From: Pedobacter sp. UBA1654
Lineage (GTDB): Bacteria > Bacteroidota > Bacteroidia > Sphingobacteriales > Sphingobacteriaceae
Direction: 5' to 3'
Assembly: GCA_002320935.1 (NCBI GenBank)
Contig: DCLG01000084.1
Location: 35,157-47,902, forward strand
Length of the DNA stretch: 12,746 bases
Shown: piece by piece, positions 1 to 7,582 of the stretch
How the letters are laid out: every line of letters starts with the position of its first letter
Numbering within the stretch: the stretch's first letter is position 1
Program-made: the position numbers and the translations under genes
Notes under the pieces: model-generated
Told to the model about the DNA's origin: nothing
Database searches by the model: none
Seen by the model: only the letters and a program-made list of their open reading frames with translations

Positions 1-396
1 AGACCTGAAGAGTTCATGAAATACCGCATCAAGGAAGACTGGATCCTGGATGTTAAACGCTCGATATTTGAACCCAGGATCGTTGGTATTGCGCCGATGA
101 AAATGGTGGAAGGTAACTGGCAGCCGGTGTTCTGGATTTACTTTGATGAAGCGAGAGAGATCCTGAGTAAGAAAAAGCTTGTAAATCCGGCAAATGATGC
201 CTCGACGCTTACCTATGATGATTTCTTTGTAAGAAGATTATTTACGAGCTACATCGTTAAGGAAACCAACCCGGCCAATAAGACCCTTGCAGAGATTGTA
301 GGCCAGACTGATCCTAAGGATCCAAGAAAATTATATGAGTCGGAAAGGGTCAAAAAATCTATTTCTGACTACGAGCAAAGCCTTTGGGAATACTAA
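1..396 (+). CDS. gldN: GldN/PorN, type IX secretion and gliding motility protein (3' end only)
   Basis: The frame is open from base 1, so the 5' part lies outside the window. 131 residues up to the TAA are visible, and the ATG at position 16 is probably an internal Met rather than the start. The segment YRIKEDWILDVKRS, followed by RIVGIAPMK and then PVFWIYFDEAR, matches the conserved C-terminal half of GldN as I remember the family. GldN (PorN in Porphyromonas) is a periplasmic protein that associates with the GldK/PorK lipoprotein in the ring under the outer membrane; it is needed for secretion through the type IX system and for gliding in flavobacteria. In this phylum gldN usually ends a gldKLMN operon, which fits the terminator directly after the stop; gldK, gldL and gldM would be off the left edge (inference). 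The adjacent convergent cluster holds porW, another part of the same machine. Confidence 0.85.
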   Translation, partial: RPEEFMKYRIKEDWILDVKRSIFEPRIVGIAPMKMVEGNWQPVFWIYFDEAREILSKKKLVNPANDASTLTYDDFFVRRLFTSYIVKETNPANKTLAEIVGQTDPKDPRKLYESERVKKSISDYEQSLWEY

Positions 397-414
397 GGTT
401 TTGTATAAATAAAT

Positions 415-446
415 AGCCCGGTAGCATTTGATGCCGGGCTTTTTTT
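415..446. terminator. Bidirectional intrinsic terminator between gldN and uvrC
   Basis: The arm AGCCCGG (415-421) pairs perfectly with CCGGGCT (434-440). CAT (425-427) can pair further with ATG (431-433) across a short loop, leaving TAG as a bulge. A run of seven T (440-446) follows on the plus strand, a classic intrinsic terminator for gldN, 18 bases after its stop. On the minus strand the hairpin is followed by the T-rich ATTTATTTAT, so it probably also ends the porW-pbp1A-uvrC transcript. The uvrC stop codon (447-445) overlaps the end of the T run, so the site is shared to the last base by two convergent operons. Confidence 0.88.
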
Positions 447-2247
447 ATGCGTGTTGATTGAAATATTCTATCAGCGTTTTCAACTGCGTTTTATTGACAA
501 TGGTTGAAAGTTCATCTTCGGTCGCCTCGCGAATCCGCTTGACGGATTTGAAGTGTCTCAGCAGTTTGTCTGCAGTTGTTTTGCCAATCCCGGGCACACT
601 TTCCAATTCCGTTTTCAATGTGCCCTGATCCCTTTTTTTCCGGTGGAAGGTTATTCCGAACCGGTGCGCTTCATCCCTTAGCTGCTGGATGATCTTAAGG
701 GTCTCTGATTTTTTGTCGAGGTACAGCGGGAAGCTGTCGCCGGGATAATAAAGTTCTTCCAGTCGCTTTGCAATACCGATAATGGTTACCCGGTTCTCAA
801 TACCTAGTTTCTTCAAGCTGGTCACAGCAGATGAAAGCTGGCCTTTACCGCCATCAATGATGATGAGCTGAGGCAATGGCTGGTCTTCTTCAAGCAGACG
901 CTTATAACGCCTGTAAACCGCTTCTTCCATGGTGGCAAAGTCATTAGGCCCTTCAACGGTTTTAACGTTAAAATGCCGGTAGTCTTTCTTGGAAGGCTTG
1001 GCATCTTTGAAGACAACGATTGCTGAAACCGGGTATTTCCCCTGGAAGTTTGAGTTATCGAAACATTCGATGTGAACAGGCAACTGCGTTAGCCGCAGAT
1101 CTTTTTGCATCTGCGTAAGGATGCGTTCAGTTCTCAAGTCGGGATTAACCTTCTCGTATTGATTTAGCTTCTCACGTTTGAAGAACAGCACATTTTTCTG
1201 AGAAAGTTCCAGCAAGCTTTTTTTCTCACCCAGCTTTGGCACGGTAAACTTCAAGCCGGGATCGGTAATTGACAGTTCAAAAGGCACAATAATTTCCCTG
1301 GAGGTGCTGTTGAACTTGGTCCGGAACTCTGTGATGGCGAGGCTGAGCAGTTCTTCATCGGTTTCGTCCAGACGCTTTTTAATCTCAATGGTTTGCGTTT
1401 GAATGATGCTACCATTCATGATCTTAAGGTAGTTCACGAAAGCGTAACGTTCATCGGAAGCGATGCTTACCACGTCAACATTGGTGATGGAACTGTTTAC
1501 GACAGTTGATTTGCTCTGATACTTTTCGAGTACCAGCAGCTTCTTTTGATATTGATGTGCCGTTTCGAAGTTCAGGTCTGCGACGGAATTCTTAATGATC
1601 TGTTTGACGTCGCGGATAACGTTTCCGATTTTACCATTGAGAATCTCTTTGATCTCTTCGATGTTCTTTTCATAATCCTCAAGCGACTGATACTTCTGAC
1701 AAGGGCCTTTGCAATTGCCGATCTGATATTCCAGGCAGACCTTAAACTTATCTGCATCAATGTTAGGAATGGTTAAGGGCAGGTTGCAGGTGCGTAGTGG
1801 ATAGGTTTCTTTAATCAGATCCAGGATGGTGTGCATCATACCGACCGAGGCGTAGGGGCCGAAGTAGGTAGAGCCATCCTTAACCATTTTACGGGTCCAG
1901 AACACACGGGGAAAAGGTTCTTTTTTAATGATAATCCATGGGTAGGTTTTATCATCTTTAAGCATGATGTTATATCTGGGCTGGTGCTTCTTGATCAGGC
2001 TGTTCTCAAGCAGCCAGGCATCAATCTCCGTATCTACAATTGTGAAGGTGATTTTCCTGATTTTGGAAACGAGCACCCGGGTTTTACCATTGAGTTGATT
2101 GTCGGAATTGAAGTACGAGCCTACCCGATTACGGAGGTCTTTCGCTTTACCAATATAGATCAGCACACCCTCAGTATCCCAAAATTGGTATACGCCGGGG
2201 CGATGCGGAACATCGTTCAATGCCGTTTTATAATCGAATGCAGCCAT
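445..2247 (-). CDS. uvrC: UvrC, excinuclease ABC subunit C
   Basis: This is the dual-incision nuclease of nucleotide excision repair. It is recruited by the UvrB-DNA complex and cuts on both sides of a lesion. The 600-residue protein is full length for the family. An N-terminal GIY-YIG nuclease domain (about 14-95) shows GVY at 18-20, YIG at 31-33, Arg39 and Glu81. Four cysteines (154, 171, 179, 183) match the cluster reported to hold an iron-sulfur centre in UvrC. A UvrB-binding UVR helical hairpin lies near 210-245. The RNase H-like domain for the 5' cut keeps its Asp-Asp-His set: D397 in ECFDNSN, D465 in IIIDGGKGQ and H528 in LRDEAHRFGI. Two helix-hairpin-helix motifs close the protein (VPGIGKTTADKLL near 551-563, then 571-595). 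ATG start, 3 bases after the stop of the PBP1A gene, so it is the last gene of that operon. No residue needed for function appears to be missing. Confidence 0.97.
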   Translation of the reverse strand: MAAFDYKTALNDVPHRPGVYQFWDTEGVLIYIGKAKDLRNRVGSYFNSDNQLNGKTRVLVSKIRKITFTIVDTEIDAWLLENSLIKKHQPRYNIMLKDDKTYPWIIIKKEPFPRVFWTRKMVKDGSTYFGPYASVGMMHTILDLIKETYPLRTCNLPLTIPNIDADKFKVCLEYQIGNCKGPCQKYQSLEDYEKNIEEIKEILNGKIGNVIRDVKQIIKNSVADLNFETAHQYQKKLLVLEKYQSKSTVVNSSITNVDVVSIASDERYAFVNYLKIMNGSIIQTQTIEIKKRLDETDEELLSLAITEFRTKFNSTSREIIVPFELSITDPGLKFTVPKLGEKKSLLELSQKNVLFFKREKLNQYEKVNPDLRTERILTQMQKDLRLTQLPVHIECFDNSNFQGKYPVSAIVVFKDAKPSKKDYRHFNVKTVEGPNDFATMEEAVYRRYKRLLEEDQPLPQLIIIDGGKGQLSSAVTSLKKLGIENRVTIIGIAKRLEELYYPGDSFPLYLDKKSETLKIIQQLRDEAHRFGITFHRKKRDQGTLKTELESVPGIGKTTADKLLRHFKSVKRIREATEDELSTIVNKTQLKTLIEYFNQHA

Positions 2248-2250
2248 ACG

Positions 2251-4482
2251 CTAGAAGCCTAGTTTCTCGTCCAGTTCTGTTTTTCCTTGCTCTTGTTGCT
2301 GATATTGGTTGCAATCATACTCAATGGTACGTGGGGTAGTTGGTGCTTCGAAATCTCCTTTGGAGATTTTTAAAGCCGGATTAGCATATACACGCTTCAT
2401 AAAGCCAGCATAGATTGGCAATGCAGTGTTTGCGCCTTCCCCTTCGCGGGTGCTGATGAAGTGGAATGCACGGTCTTCACAACCTGTCCACACGCCAGCT
2501 ACCAGGTCTGGAGTAACTGCCATGAACCATCCATCGGAGTTGTTCTGGGTTGTACCCGTTTTTCCGCCTGTTGGTGCACTGATGCCATATTTATATCTTA
2601 ACCTTGATCCGGTACCTTTATTTACCACGCCCTGAAGCATTCTTGTCATAACATAAGCAACTTCCTCGTTCATTACAACCTTCACTTGCGGCGCTTTGTT
2701 GTAAAGAACTACACCATTTTTGTCTTCAATACGCAAAATATAGGTCGGTTCGGTCCAGACGCCTTTGTTCGCAAACACACTGTAAGCACCGACCATGTCA
2801 TAAATCGAAGCATCAAATACACCTAAACTGATGGAAGGGAAGGCAGGTACATTTGTGCTGATGCCCATCTTTTTTGCAAGTGTAGCAACTGCAGTCGGCC
2901 CTACTTGTTTCATTAGAAAAGCCGTGATGTAGTTTTGGGAATTGGCTAATGCGGTTTGCAGGGTAACCATGCCGGGTATGGTAGAACTTGGTGAGGAACG
3001 AGGTGTCCACGGTGCACTACCAGGCGTTTCTATAGTCACCGGCTCGTTTGCTACGGTATAACATGGTGAATAGCCGTTTTCAATTGCTACAGCATAGGTG
3101 AAAGGCTTTGCAGTGGAACCCACCTGTCGCGAGCCCATTTTCACCTGATCATATTTGAAATGTTGGAAGTTAATGCCGCCTACCCATGCTTTAATGTGGC
3201 CGGTTTTAGGATCCATGGCCATCATGGCATTTCGGAGTAGCATTTTGTAGTATTTTACGGAGTCCATTGGCTTCATTAAGGTGTCCACATCACCGTTCCA
3301 GGTAAAAATGTTCATCCGCGTAGGCGTATTAAAATCCTTCATGATCTCCTCTTCGGACTTTCCTTCAAGCTGCAATGCCTTGTACCGTTCAGAGCGTTTT
3401 ACGCCTTGGGCCAGCTGGGCTTGAGTGCCTTTAAATGGATTTTTACCTCTCCAGCTTCTATTGAACTGCTGTTGAAGTGTTTTCATGTATTCACGTTGTG
3501 CCTGTTCGGCATAAAGCTGCATATCATAATTGATCGTGATCACGATCTTCAATCCATCACGATCCAGGTCATATGGGGTACCATCTGCTTTCAATATGGA
3601 ACGTTCCTGGAAAATACGTTTGATATCCGCTTTTAGAACCGCTCTAAAGTAAGGTGCGATACCATCACTAACGGTTGCACTTCTGAACTTTAATCCTAAT
3701 GGCTTGGCCTGCTCGGTTTGAAATTGTGCTTCTGTCAGTTTTCCGGCTTTAACCATCATGGCAAGCACGGTATTTCTTCGCTCGCGTGAGCGTTCCGGAT
3801 TACGGGTAGGCGAGTACCGGGTAATACCTTTCTGCAATCCGACAAGGGTAGCAGCTTCTGTATAAGACAGTTTATCCGGGGTGGTGTTAAAGTAAATTCT
3901 CGCCGCGGATTTGATACCATAGGCCTGATTACCGAAATCTACGGTATTCAGATACATGGTGATGATCTCTTCCTTGGTGTAGTTACGTTCCAGCTTTACA
4001 GCAATAACCCATTCCTGGAACTTCTGCATCAATCGCTTGAAGAAGTTACGCTGACGGGCCTCTTCAGAGAATAAGTTCAAAGCCAGCTGTTGGGTGATGG
4101 TACTACCGCCCTGACGTTTGCCGACAAGGTTATAAAAGAATATGGTAAAGGTTCTTTTAAAATCAATACCGGAGTGGGTCATAAAACGTGTGTCTTCGGT
4201 CGCTATCAGGGCGTCGATTACATTCTGTGAAACCTCTGGATAGGTAATGTTTGATCTGTTTTGTACGAAGTAATTTCCGATAGGACGGCCGTCTTCACTC
4301 TGAATTTCCGTAGCCTGATTACTTTTCGGGTGTTCAATGTCACGGAAAGAGGGCAGGGTACCGAAAATGCCGAAGCCTACGCCAGCAATAAATAAAGAGA
4401 AAAGTATTATGCCACCAATCAGCAGTTTCCAAAGCGTAAGGTTGTATCTTTTGATATCTGATTGGGTAAGTTGTTGCTTCAT
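2251..4482 (-). CDS. mrcA: Bifunctional class A penicillin-binding protein (PBP1A-like transglycosylase/transpeptidase)
   Basis: This enzyme polymerises lipid II into glycan strands and cross-links the peptides in the periplasm, anchored in the inner membrane. The 743 residues show a short cytoplasmic tail, one membrane helix (about 18-41), and a GT51 transglycosylase domain (about 60-235) with the motif EDTRFMTHSG carrying catalytic Glu96, GGSTITQQLALNLF (125-138), and KEEIITMYLN (170-179) with the second Glu. The transpeptidase domain follows (about 415-690), with the active-site SxxK at S456-K459 (GSTAKPF), SxN at S515-N517, and KTG at 641-643. The inserted segment near 330-410 is rich in charged residues and lies between the two catalytic domains. 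The C-terminal tail is Gln-rich (about 726-735). All catalytic motifs are present, so it should be active. The ATG lies a single base after the porW stop (TAA-A-ATG), which points to translational coupling. The symbol follows common use; ponA or pbp1A would serve equally well. Confidence 0.96.
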   Translation of the reverse strand: MKQQLTQSDIKRYNLTLWKLLIGGIILFSLFIAGVGFGIFGTLPSFRDIEHPKSNQATEIQSEDGRPIGNYFVQNRSNITYPEVSQNVIDALIATEDTRFMTHSGIDFKRTFTIFFYNLVGKRQGGSTITQQLALNLFSEEARQRNFFKRLMQKFQEWVIAVKLERNYTKEEIITMYLNTVDFGNQAYGIKSAARIYFNTTPDKLSYTEAATLVGLQKGITRYSPTRNPERSRERRNTVLAMMVKAGKLTEAQFQTEQAKPLGLKFRSATVSDGIAPYFRAVLKADIKRIFQERSILKADGTPYDLDRDGLKIVITINYDMQLYAEQAQREYMKTLQQQFNRSWRGKNPFKGTQAQLAQGVKRSERYKALQLEGKSEEEIMKDFNTPTRMNIFTWNGDVDTLMKPMDSVKYYKMLLRNAMMAMDPKTGHIKAWVGGINFQHFKYDQVKMGSRQVGSTAKPFTYAVAIENGYSPCYTVANEPVTIETPGSAPWTPRSSPSSTIPGMVTLQTALANSQNYITAFLMKQVGPTAVATLAKKMGISTNVPAFPSISLGVFDASIYDMVGAYSVFANKGVWTEPTYILRIEDKNGVVLYNKAPQVKVVMNEEVAYVMTRMLQGVVNKGTGSRLRYKYGISAPTGGKTGTTQNNSDGWFMAVTPDLVAGVWTGCEDRAFHFISTREGEGANTALPIYAGFMKRVYANPALKISKGDFEAPTTPRTIEYDCNQYQQQEQGKTELDEKLGF

Positions 4483-4483
4483 T

Positions 4484-7195
4484 TTAATAAGTGTTTTTAT
4501 AAAAATTCAGGTATTGGTTCAGGAGCGACTTGCTTTTTACGATTTCAAAGTTCTCCTTGCTGATTATGAAAGTCTTATACAGTGTTGGTCTAATCCTCAT
4601 AATCCTGTTCAGTTGCGGTGTTATCCGATCCTGAAATGCCTTTGCAGCCTCAAAATTACTAAAGTTTCCAACGTAAATTAGCTGATCGTTGTCAAATTCG
4701 ACCAATTGGTGCCTTAAATCACTTTCAGGGTAGTTACCGCGGCTGAATTGCCCGATTCCAAAGCGAGAGGTGCTGAGCCGGATGCTTGCGTCTTCAACAT
4801 CAACGACGAAGTACCAGGTTGTGGATGGCGCATTGCTGAAAGGGCCCGTTTTAGCTAGTGGTGTCTGTTGTTCTGTTTGAGGCTGCTTGTCTGCGGTTGG
4901 AGTCTGCAAGGCTGCGAATTCAGGTTCAAACTTCTGTGTGCTTGCAGGCTTTTGAGCAATAAATCTTGTTTCGTTCGGGTCAAAGTCAATGAGAGCGATA
5001 CTGCGCCGTTTGAACTCCATCATGTGTTGATTGATGTAGCTGAGGTGCTCATTTATCAAGGGTACGATCAGCTTATCTTGCGGATACGTTGCTTTAATCT
5101 TCTGGAACTGCTTTATCAGGCTGTCTACCGGTGCGGTATGCCCAAGGGCTATCGCCCTCAGGTATGCGAATTGCGGGGCCATTTTAGTTTCAGGCATTTT
5201 ATGTAGCATCTGGTCTGCCAAACTGATGACTTTTAAAAAATCCTTTTCCTGGTAGATCTCAAACAATTCGTTGTATGTATTGCCAGCCTCCAGCTCCTGA
5301 AGGTTCTGATCAATGCTGAATGATGGTTCAAGAATGACACGTGCATATATACTGCTTGCATGATTGGTTAACACCTCATGTTTGTACCGGGCCGCCTGCT
5401 CTTCATTTAGATTGTTATAGATCAGGTATAAGCTATAATTTATGGATGCAAGCTGACTGTTTGACGGAAACTTCTTTAATACAATTTCATATATTCTAGC
5501 TGCTTCCTGACGATCTTTTAGTTCTTGCTGATAGAAACTGGCGAGTTCCAGGTATGCGTTTACGATCCGCTCATTAGAAGCCAACATCATCTGGCTATTG
5601 ATCGGAACTGAGTTCAGGTAGTCTGAAAGCTCAAGACTGTCGGATTTGCTATCAATTGGATTACCGCCATTTACGGTCTGCGTTATGGGGTCTAAATTTA
5701 GTGTCTCCTGGGTATTTAGCGCCGTGCTTCGAACGCTTTGTCGCCAATTATCCTCGAGCTTTCTGTTTCCCCAGCGCTTAATGAAGTCGGCATAGCCCCG
5801 TTCAACAGCATTCTGATTCTGAAAATAGAATGTGCCGGTTCGCGGTCTAAGCTCTGCGTTTACCTCCTGTGGAGCTGTGATGGCGTAAACTGTGGCACTG
5901 GTGTCTAAACTTACTGGAAAGAGCATCTGCCTGGCGCGGATTTCCCGCTCGGATTCGGGCAGTGTGGCAAGGAGCTGCAGACTATCTTCCCTGGCTATCA
6001 TTTCGAACCTGCTGGAAAGATAATCCAGGCTCTCACTTTTTTTCCTGATCATTTCAAAACCAGGATATTCTTCAGACAGGTTCTGGAGTGCCAGATCGTA
6101 GAACTTTTTGGCTTGCAGATAATCTCTTTTCGGGTTAAGACTCAGTTCCGCGAGTTGCAGGAAAGCCATCCCTTTTATGATTTGGTTTGTGGTACCAGCA
6201 GCTACAGCTTTGTTATAATATTCGATTGCTTGCTCATAAGCGGCCTTCTGCCGGAAGTATTCGGCAATCTGATAGTAAATCTGGTCACTAAATTCTTCGT
6301 TCTTTTCATCTTTGAGCAGTGCCAGCAATTGTTCTTCTCTTTCAATCTGACTGCCATTTAACCGGGCATTGATGTCTATCATGTTCAGCTTAGCATTGAA
6401 GTATAACGCAAATCCGATGTTGCTGCTTTGAACCTTTTTGTAATGAGCAGCAGCATTGGTGTAGTCCTTTTGTCTTTGGAATAATTGTCCGAGAATAAAA
6501 TGCCAGCGGATGGTATTTCGTTTAAGCTTGCTTTCCTTGATGGCTGCCTGCAGATATGCAATAGCTTCCTGAGGTTTGGATAGATCAACGGCAAATTGGG
6601 CAAGGGTTGCAAGGGGCTCTGCAGGCTTCTTTTTAACTGTTTGAAGGTGTTTCTCAAGCGAATCCAGTGTGCTGGCGGCAGATTTTAAATCGTTGATCTG
6701 CATCAATGCTCTTGCATGCCAGTCCAGAGCCTGAATCAAGCTTACTTGATTTTCCGGGTAAGTTTTTGCGACATAGGCGAAATATTCGGCGGCAAGGAAG
6801 AAATTGCCTTTGTAGAACTGCGCTTTACCCATAAGCAGGTAGGCTTCATCCAGATAATTACTCAAACTTTTATCCGTAATAATGGTTCTGGATTTATTGA
6901 TGATCTCGTCGAGCGACTTATCATCACTGGTTGGCGGCAAGGTTGTTGGTTTGAACTTTTGTGGACTCAGGTGTACTGGGAGCAGTTCATTATAGTTGTT
7001 TTGGAAGGTTTCGTGCAGTTCGGAGACATACTCATCCAGCAATATATTGGCATTATATATATAATTATATCTTGCGGTAAGATTTTGCATCCCTTTGCCG
7101 GATGAGCCGTCTTTCTGCATGCTGCAAGCATATGCAATACTGATGCAAAGGCAGAATAACAGGAGTTTGACCTGGGGAAAGGACGAGTTGCTCAA
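4484..7195 (-). CDS. porW: PorW/SprE-like TPR lipoprotein of the type IX secretion system
   Basis: This is an outer-membrane or periplasmic lipoprotein; in Flavobacterium johnsoniae SprE and in Porphyromonas PorW are required for type IX secretion, and SprE also for gliding. The 903-residue protein has a lipoprotein signal peptide (hydrophobic 9-23, lipobox IAYAC with lipidated Cys24), then RYNYIYNAN (42-50), typical just after the signal in this family. TPR-like helical repeats lie at about 115-150, 195-225, 228-258, 305-335, 342-375 and 545-580. The family-typical stretch GTFYFQNQ...GYADFIKRWGNRKLEDNWR runs over 454-485. A C-terminal domain (about 790-903) begins WYFVVDV, shows QLIYVGNF and ends in FIISKENFEIVKSK. 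A Gln/Thr/Pro-rich linker (about 760-785) precedes it. The start must be TTG at 7195: an in-frame stop lies four codons upstream, and the first downstream ATG falls after Cys24 and would remove the signal peptide. It is the first gene of the porW-pbp1A-uvrC transcript. Family assignment is from motif memory; a general TPR lipoprotein is the fallback. Confidence 0.85.
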   Translation of the reverse strand: MSNSSFPQVKLLLFCLCISIAYACSMQKDGSSGKGMQNLTARYNYIYNANILLDEYVSELHETFQNNYNELLPVHLSPQKFKPTTLPPTSDDKSLDEIINKSRTIITDKSLSNYLDEAYLLMGKAQFYKGNFFLAAEYFAYVAKTYPENQVSLIQALDWHARALMQINDLKSAASTLDSLEKHLQTVKKKPAEPLATLAQFAVDLSKPQEAIAYLQAAIKESKLKRNTIRWHFILGQLFQRQKDYTNAAAHYKKVQSSNIGFALYFNAKLNMIDINARLNGSQIEREEQLLALLKDEKNEEFSDQIYYQIAEYFRQKAAYEQAIEYYNKAVAAGTTNQIIKGMAFLQLAELSLNPKRDYLQAKKFYDLALQNLSEEYPGFEMIRKKSESLDYLSSRFEMIAREDSLQLLATLPESEREIRARQMLFPVSLDTSATVYAITAPQEVNAELRPRTGTFYFQNQNAVERGYADFIKRWGNRKLEDNWRQSVRSTALNTQETLNLDPITQTVNGGNPIDSKSDSLELSDYLNSVPINSQMMLASNERIVNAYLELASFYQQELKDRQEAARIYEIVLKKFPSNSQLASINYSLYLIYNNLNEEQAARYKHEVLTNHASSIYARVILEPSFSIDQNLQELEAGNTYNELFEIYQEKDFLKVISLADQMLHKMPETKMAPQFAYLRAIALGHTAPVDSLIKQFQKIKATYPQDKLIVPLINEHLSYINQHMMEFKRRSIALIDFDPNETRFIAQKPASTQKFEPEFAALQTPTADKQPQTEQQTPLAKTGPFSNAPSTTWYFVVDVEDASIRLSTSRFGIGQFSRGNYPESDLRHQLVEFDNDQLIYVGNFSNFEAAKAFQDRITPQLNRIMRIRPTLYKTFIISKENFEIVKSKSLLNQYLNFYKNTY

Positions 7196-7221
7196 TGATA
7201 TACGTTATGAAGGATATGCTG

Positions 7222-7237
7222 TATATTTAAAAATATA
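7222..7237. repeat. AT-only inverted repeat in the divergent porW/atpZ gap
   Basis: TATATTT and AAATATA form perfect 7-base arms around a central AA (7222-7237). The repeat sits at or just past the predicted porW transcription start and about 60 bases before the atpZ ATG, where an operator could act on both operons. The whole gap is very AT-rich, so such a palindrome can arise by chance. No regulator can be named. Confidence 0.3.
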
Positions 7238-7239
7238 TG

Positions 7240-7274
7240 CAAAAATATCTGAATAGCCTATCATTAGAAAACAA
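7240..7274 (-). promoter_or_regulatory. Candidate promoter of the porW-pbp1A-uvrC operon
   Basis: Read on the minus strand, TATTTTTG (7247-7240) is an exact match to the Bacteroidota -7 box TAnnTTTG. A TTG that could serve as the -33 element lies at 7274-7272, 24 bases upstream, slightly longer than the usual spacing. Transcription would begin near 7233, giving a leader of about 40 bases to the TTG start of porW. The position in the divergent gap supports it; the spacing is the weak point. Confidence 0.5.
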
Positions 7275-7295
7275 TACACTATATTATTTACTAAA

Positions 7296-7538
7296 ATGAT
7301 GGAAGATCCAAATCGAGAGATTAAGCGCAAACAGGTTAACAGTTATGTGAGGTATACCGGACTGTTTTTTCAAATGTTTGTGATCATTGGTGTTTTTGCA
7401 TTTGTAGGCTCCACCTTAGATGGCCATCAGGGTACCAGGCAGCCCTATTATACGGCTGGCTTGGCCTTGCTCGGCGTTGTGGTTGCCATATATCAGGTGC
7501 TGAAAGAAGTAAATCAGCTGAACAAGCCTAAAAGTTAA
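7296..7538 (+). CDS. atpZ: AtpZ-like small membrane protein of the ATP synthase operon
   Basis: This 80-residue protein has a charged N-terminus (EDPNREIKRKQ) and two membrane helices (about 21-40 and 52-70), the size and layout of the AtpZ/AtpI family found at the head of atp operons. The glycine-bearing first helix followed by GSTLDG (38-43) fits the family pattern. AtpZ together with AtpI has been proposed, from work in alkaliphilic Bacillus, to carry Mg2+ or Ca2+ for the synthase; neither is part of the enzyme itself. The start is ATG at 7296, directly followed by a second ATG at 7299 that could equally be used. It is the first gene of the plus-strand operon, 100 bases from the divergent porW start. 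No convincing -33/-7 pair was found for the operon in that gap. Confidence 0.85.
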   Translation: MMEDPNREIKRKQVNSYVRYTGLFFQMFVIIGVFAFVGSTLDGHQGTRQPYYTAGLALLGVVVAIYQVLKEVNQLNKPKS

Positions 7539-7552
7539 AACCGGCGGGATTT

Positions 7553-7574
7553 ATTTGCTATTTTTGCGGCAAAT
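7553..7574 (+). promoter_or_regulatory. Possible internal promoter box framed by an inverted repeat
   Basis: TATTTTTG (7559-7566) is an exact TAnnTTTG -7 box on the plus strand, inside the 44-base gap between atpZ and the next gene. It is flanked by ATTTGC (7553-7558) and GCAAAT (7569-7574), perfect 6-base arms. Transcription from it would begin near 7573, leaving only about 10 bases before the TTG start. No -33 TTTG lies at the proper distance, so it may instead be a small RNA hairpin or chance. Confidence 0.35.
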
Positions 7575-7582
7575 CTGATCTT

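Noticed and set aside
1831..2262. Open frame of 143 codons on the plus strand opposite the uvrC start
   Set aside because: It runs opposite the GIY-YIG domain of uvrC, has no family features and no promoter, and is best explained as a shadow of uvrC.
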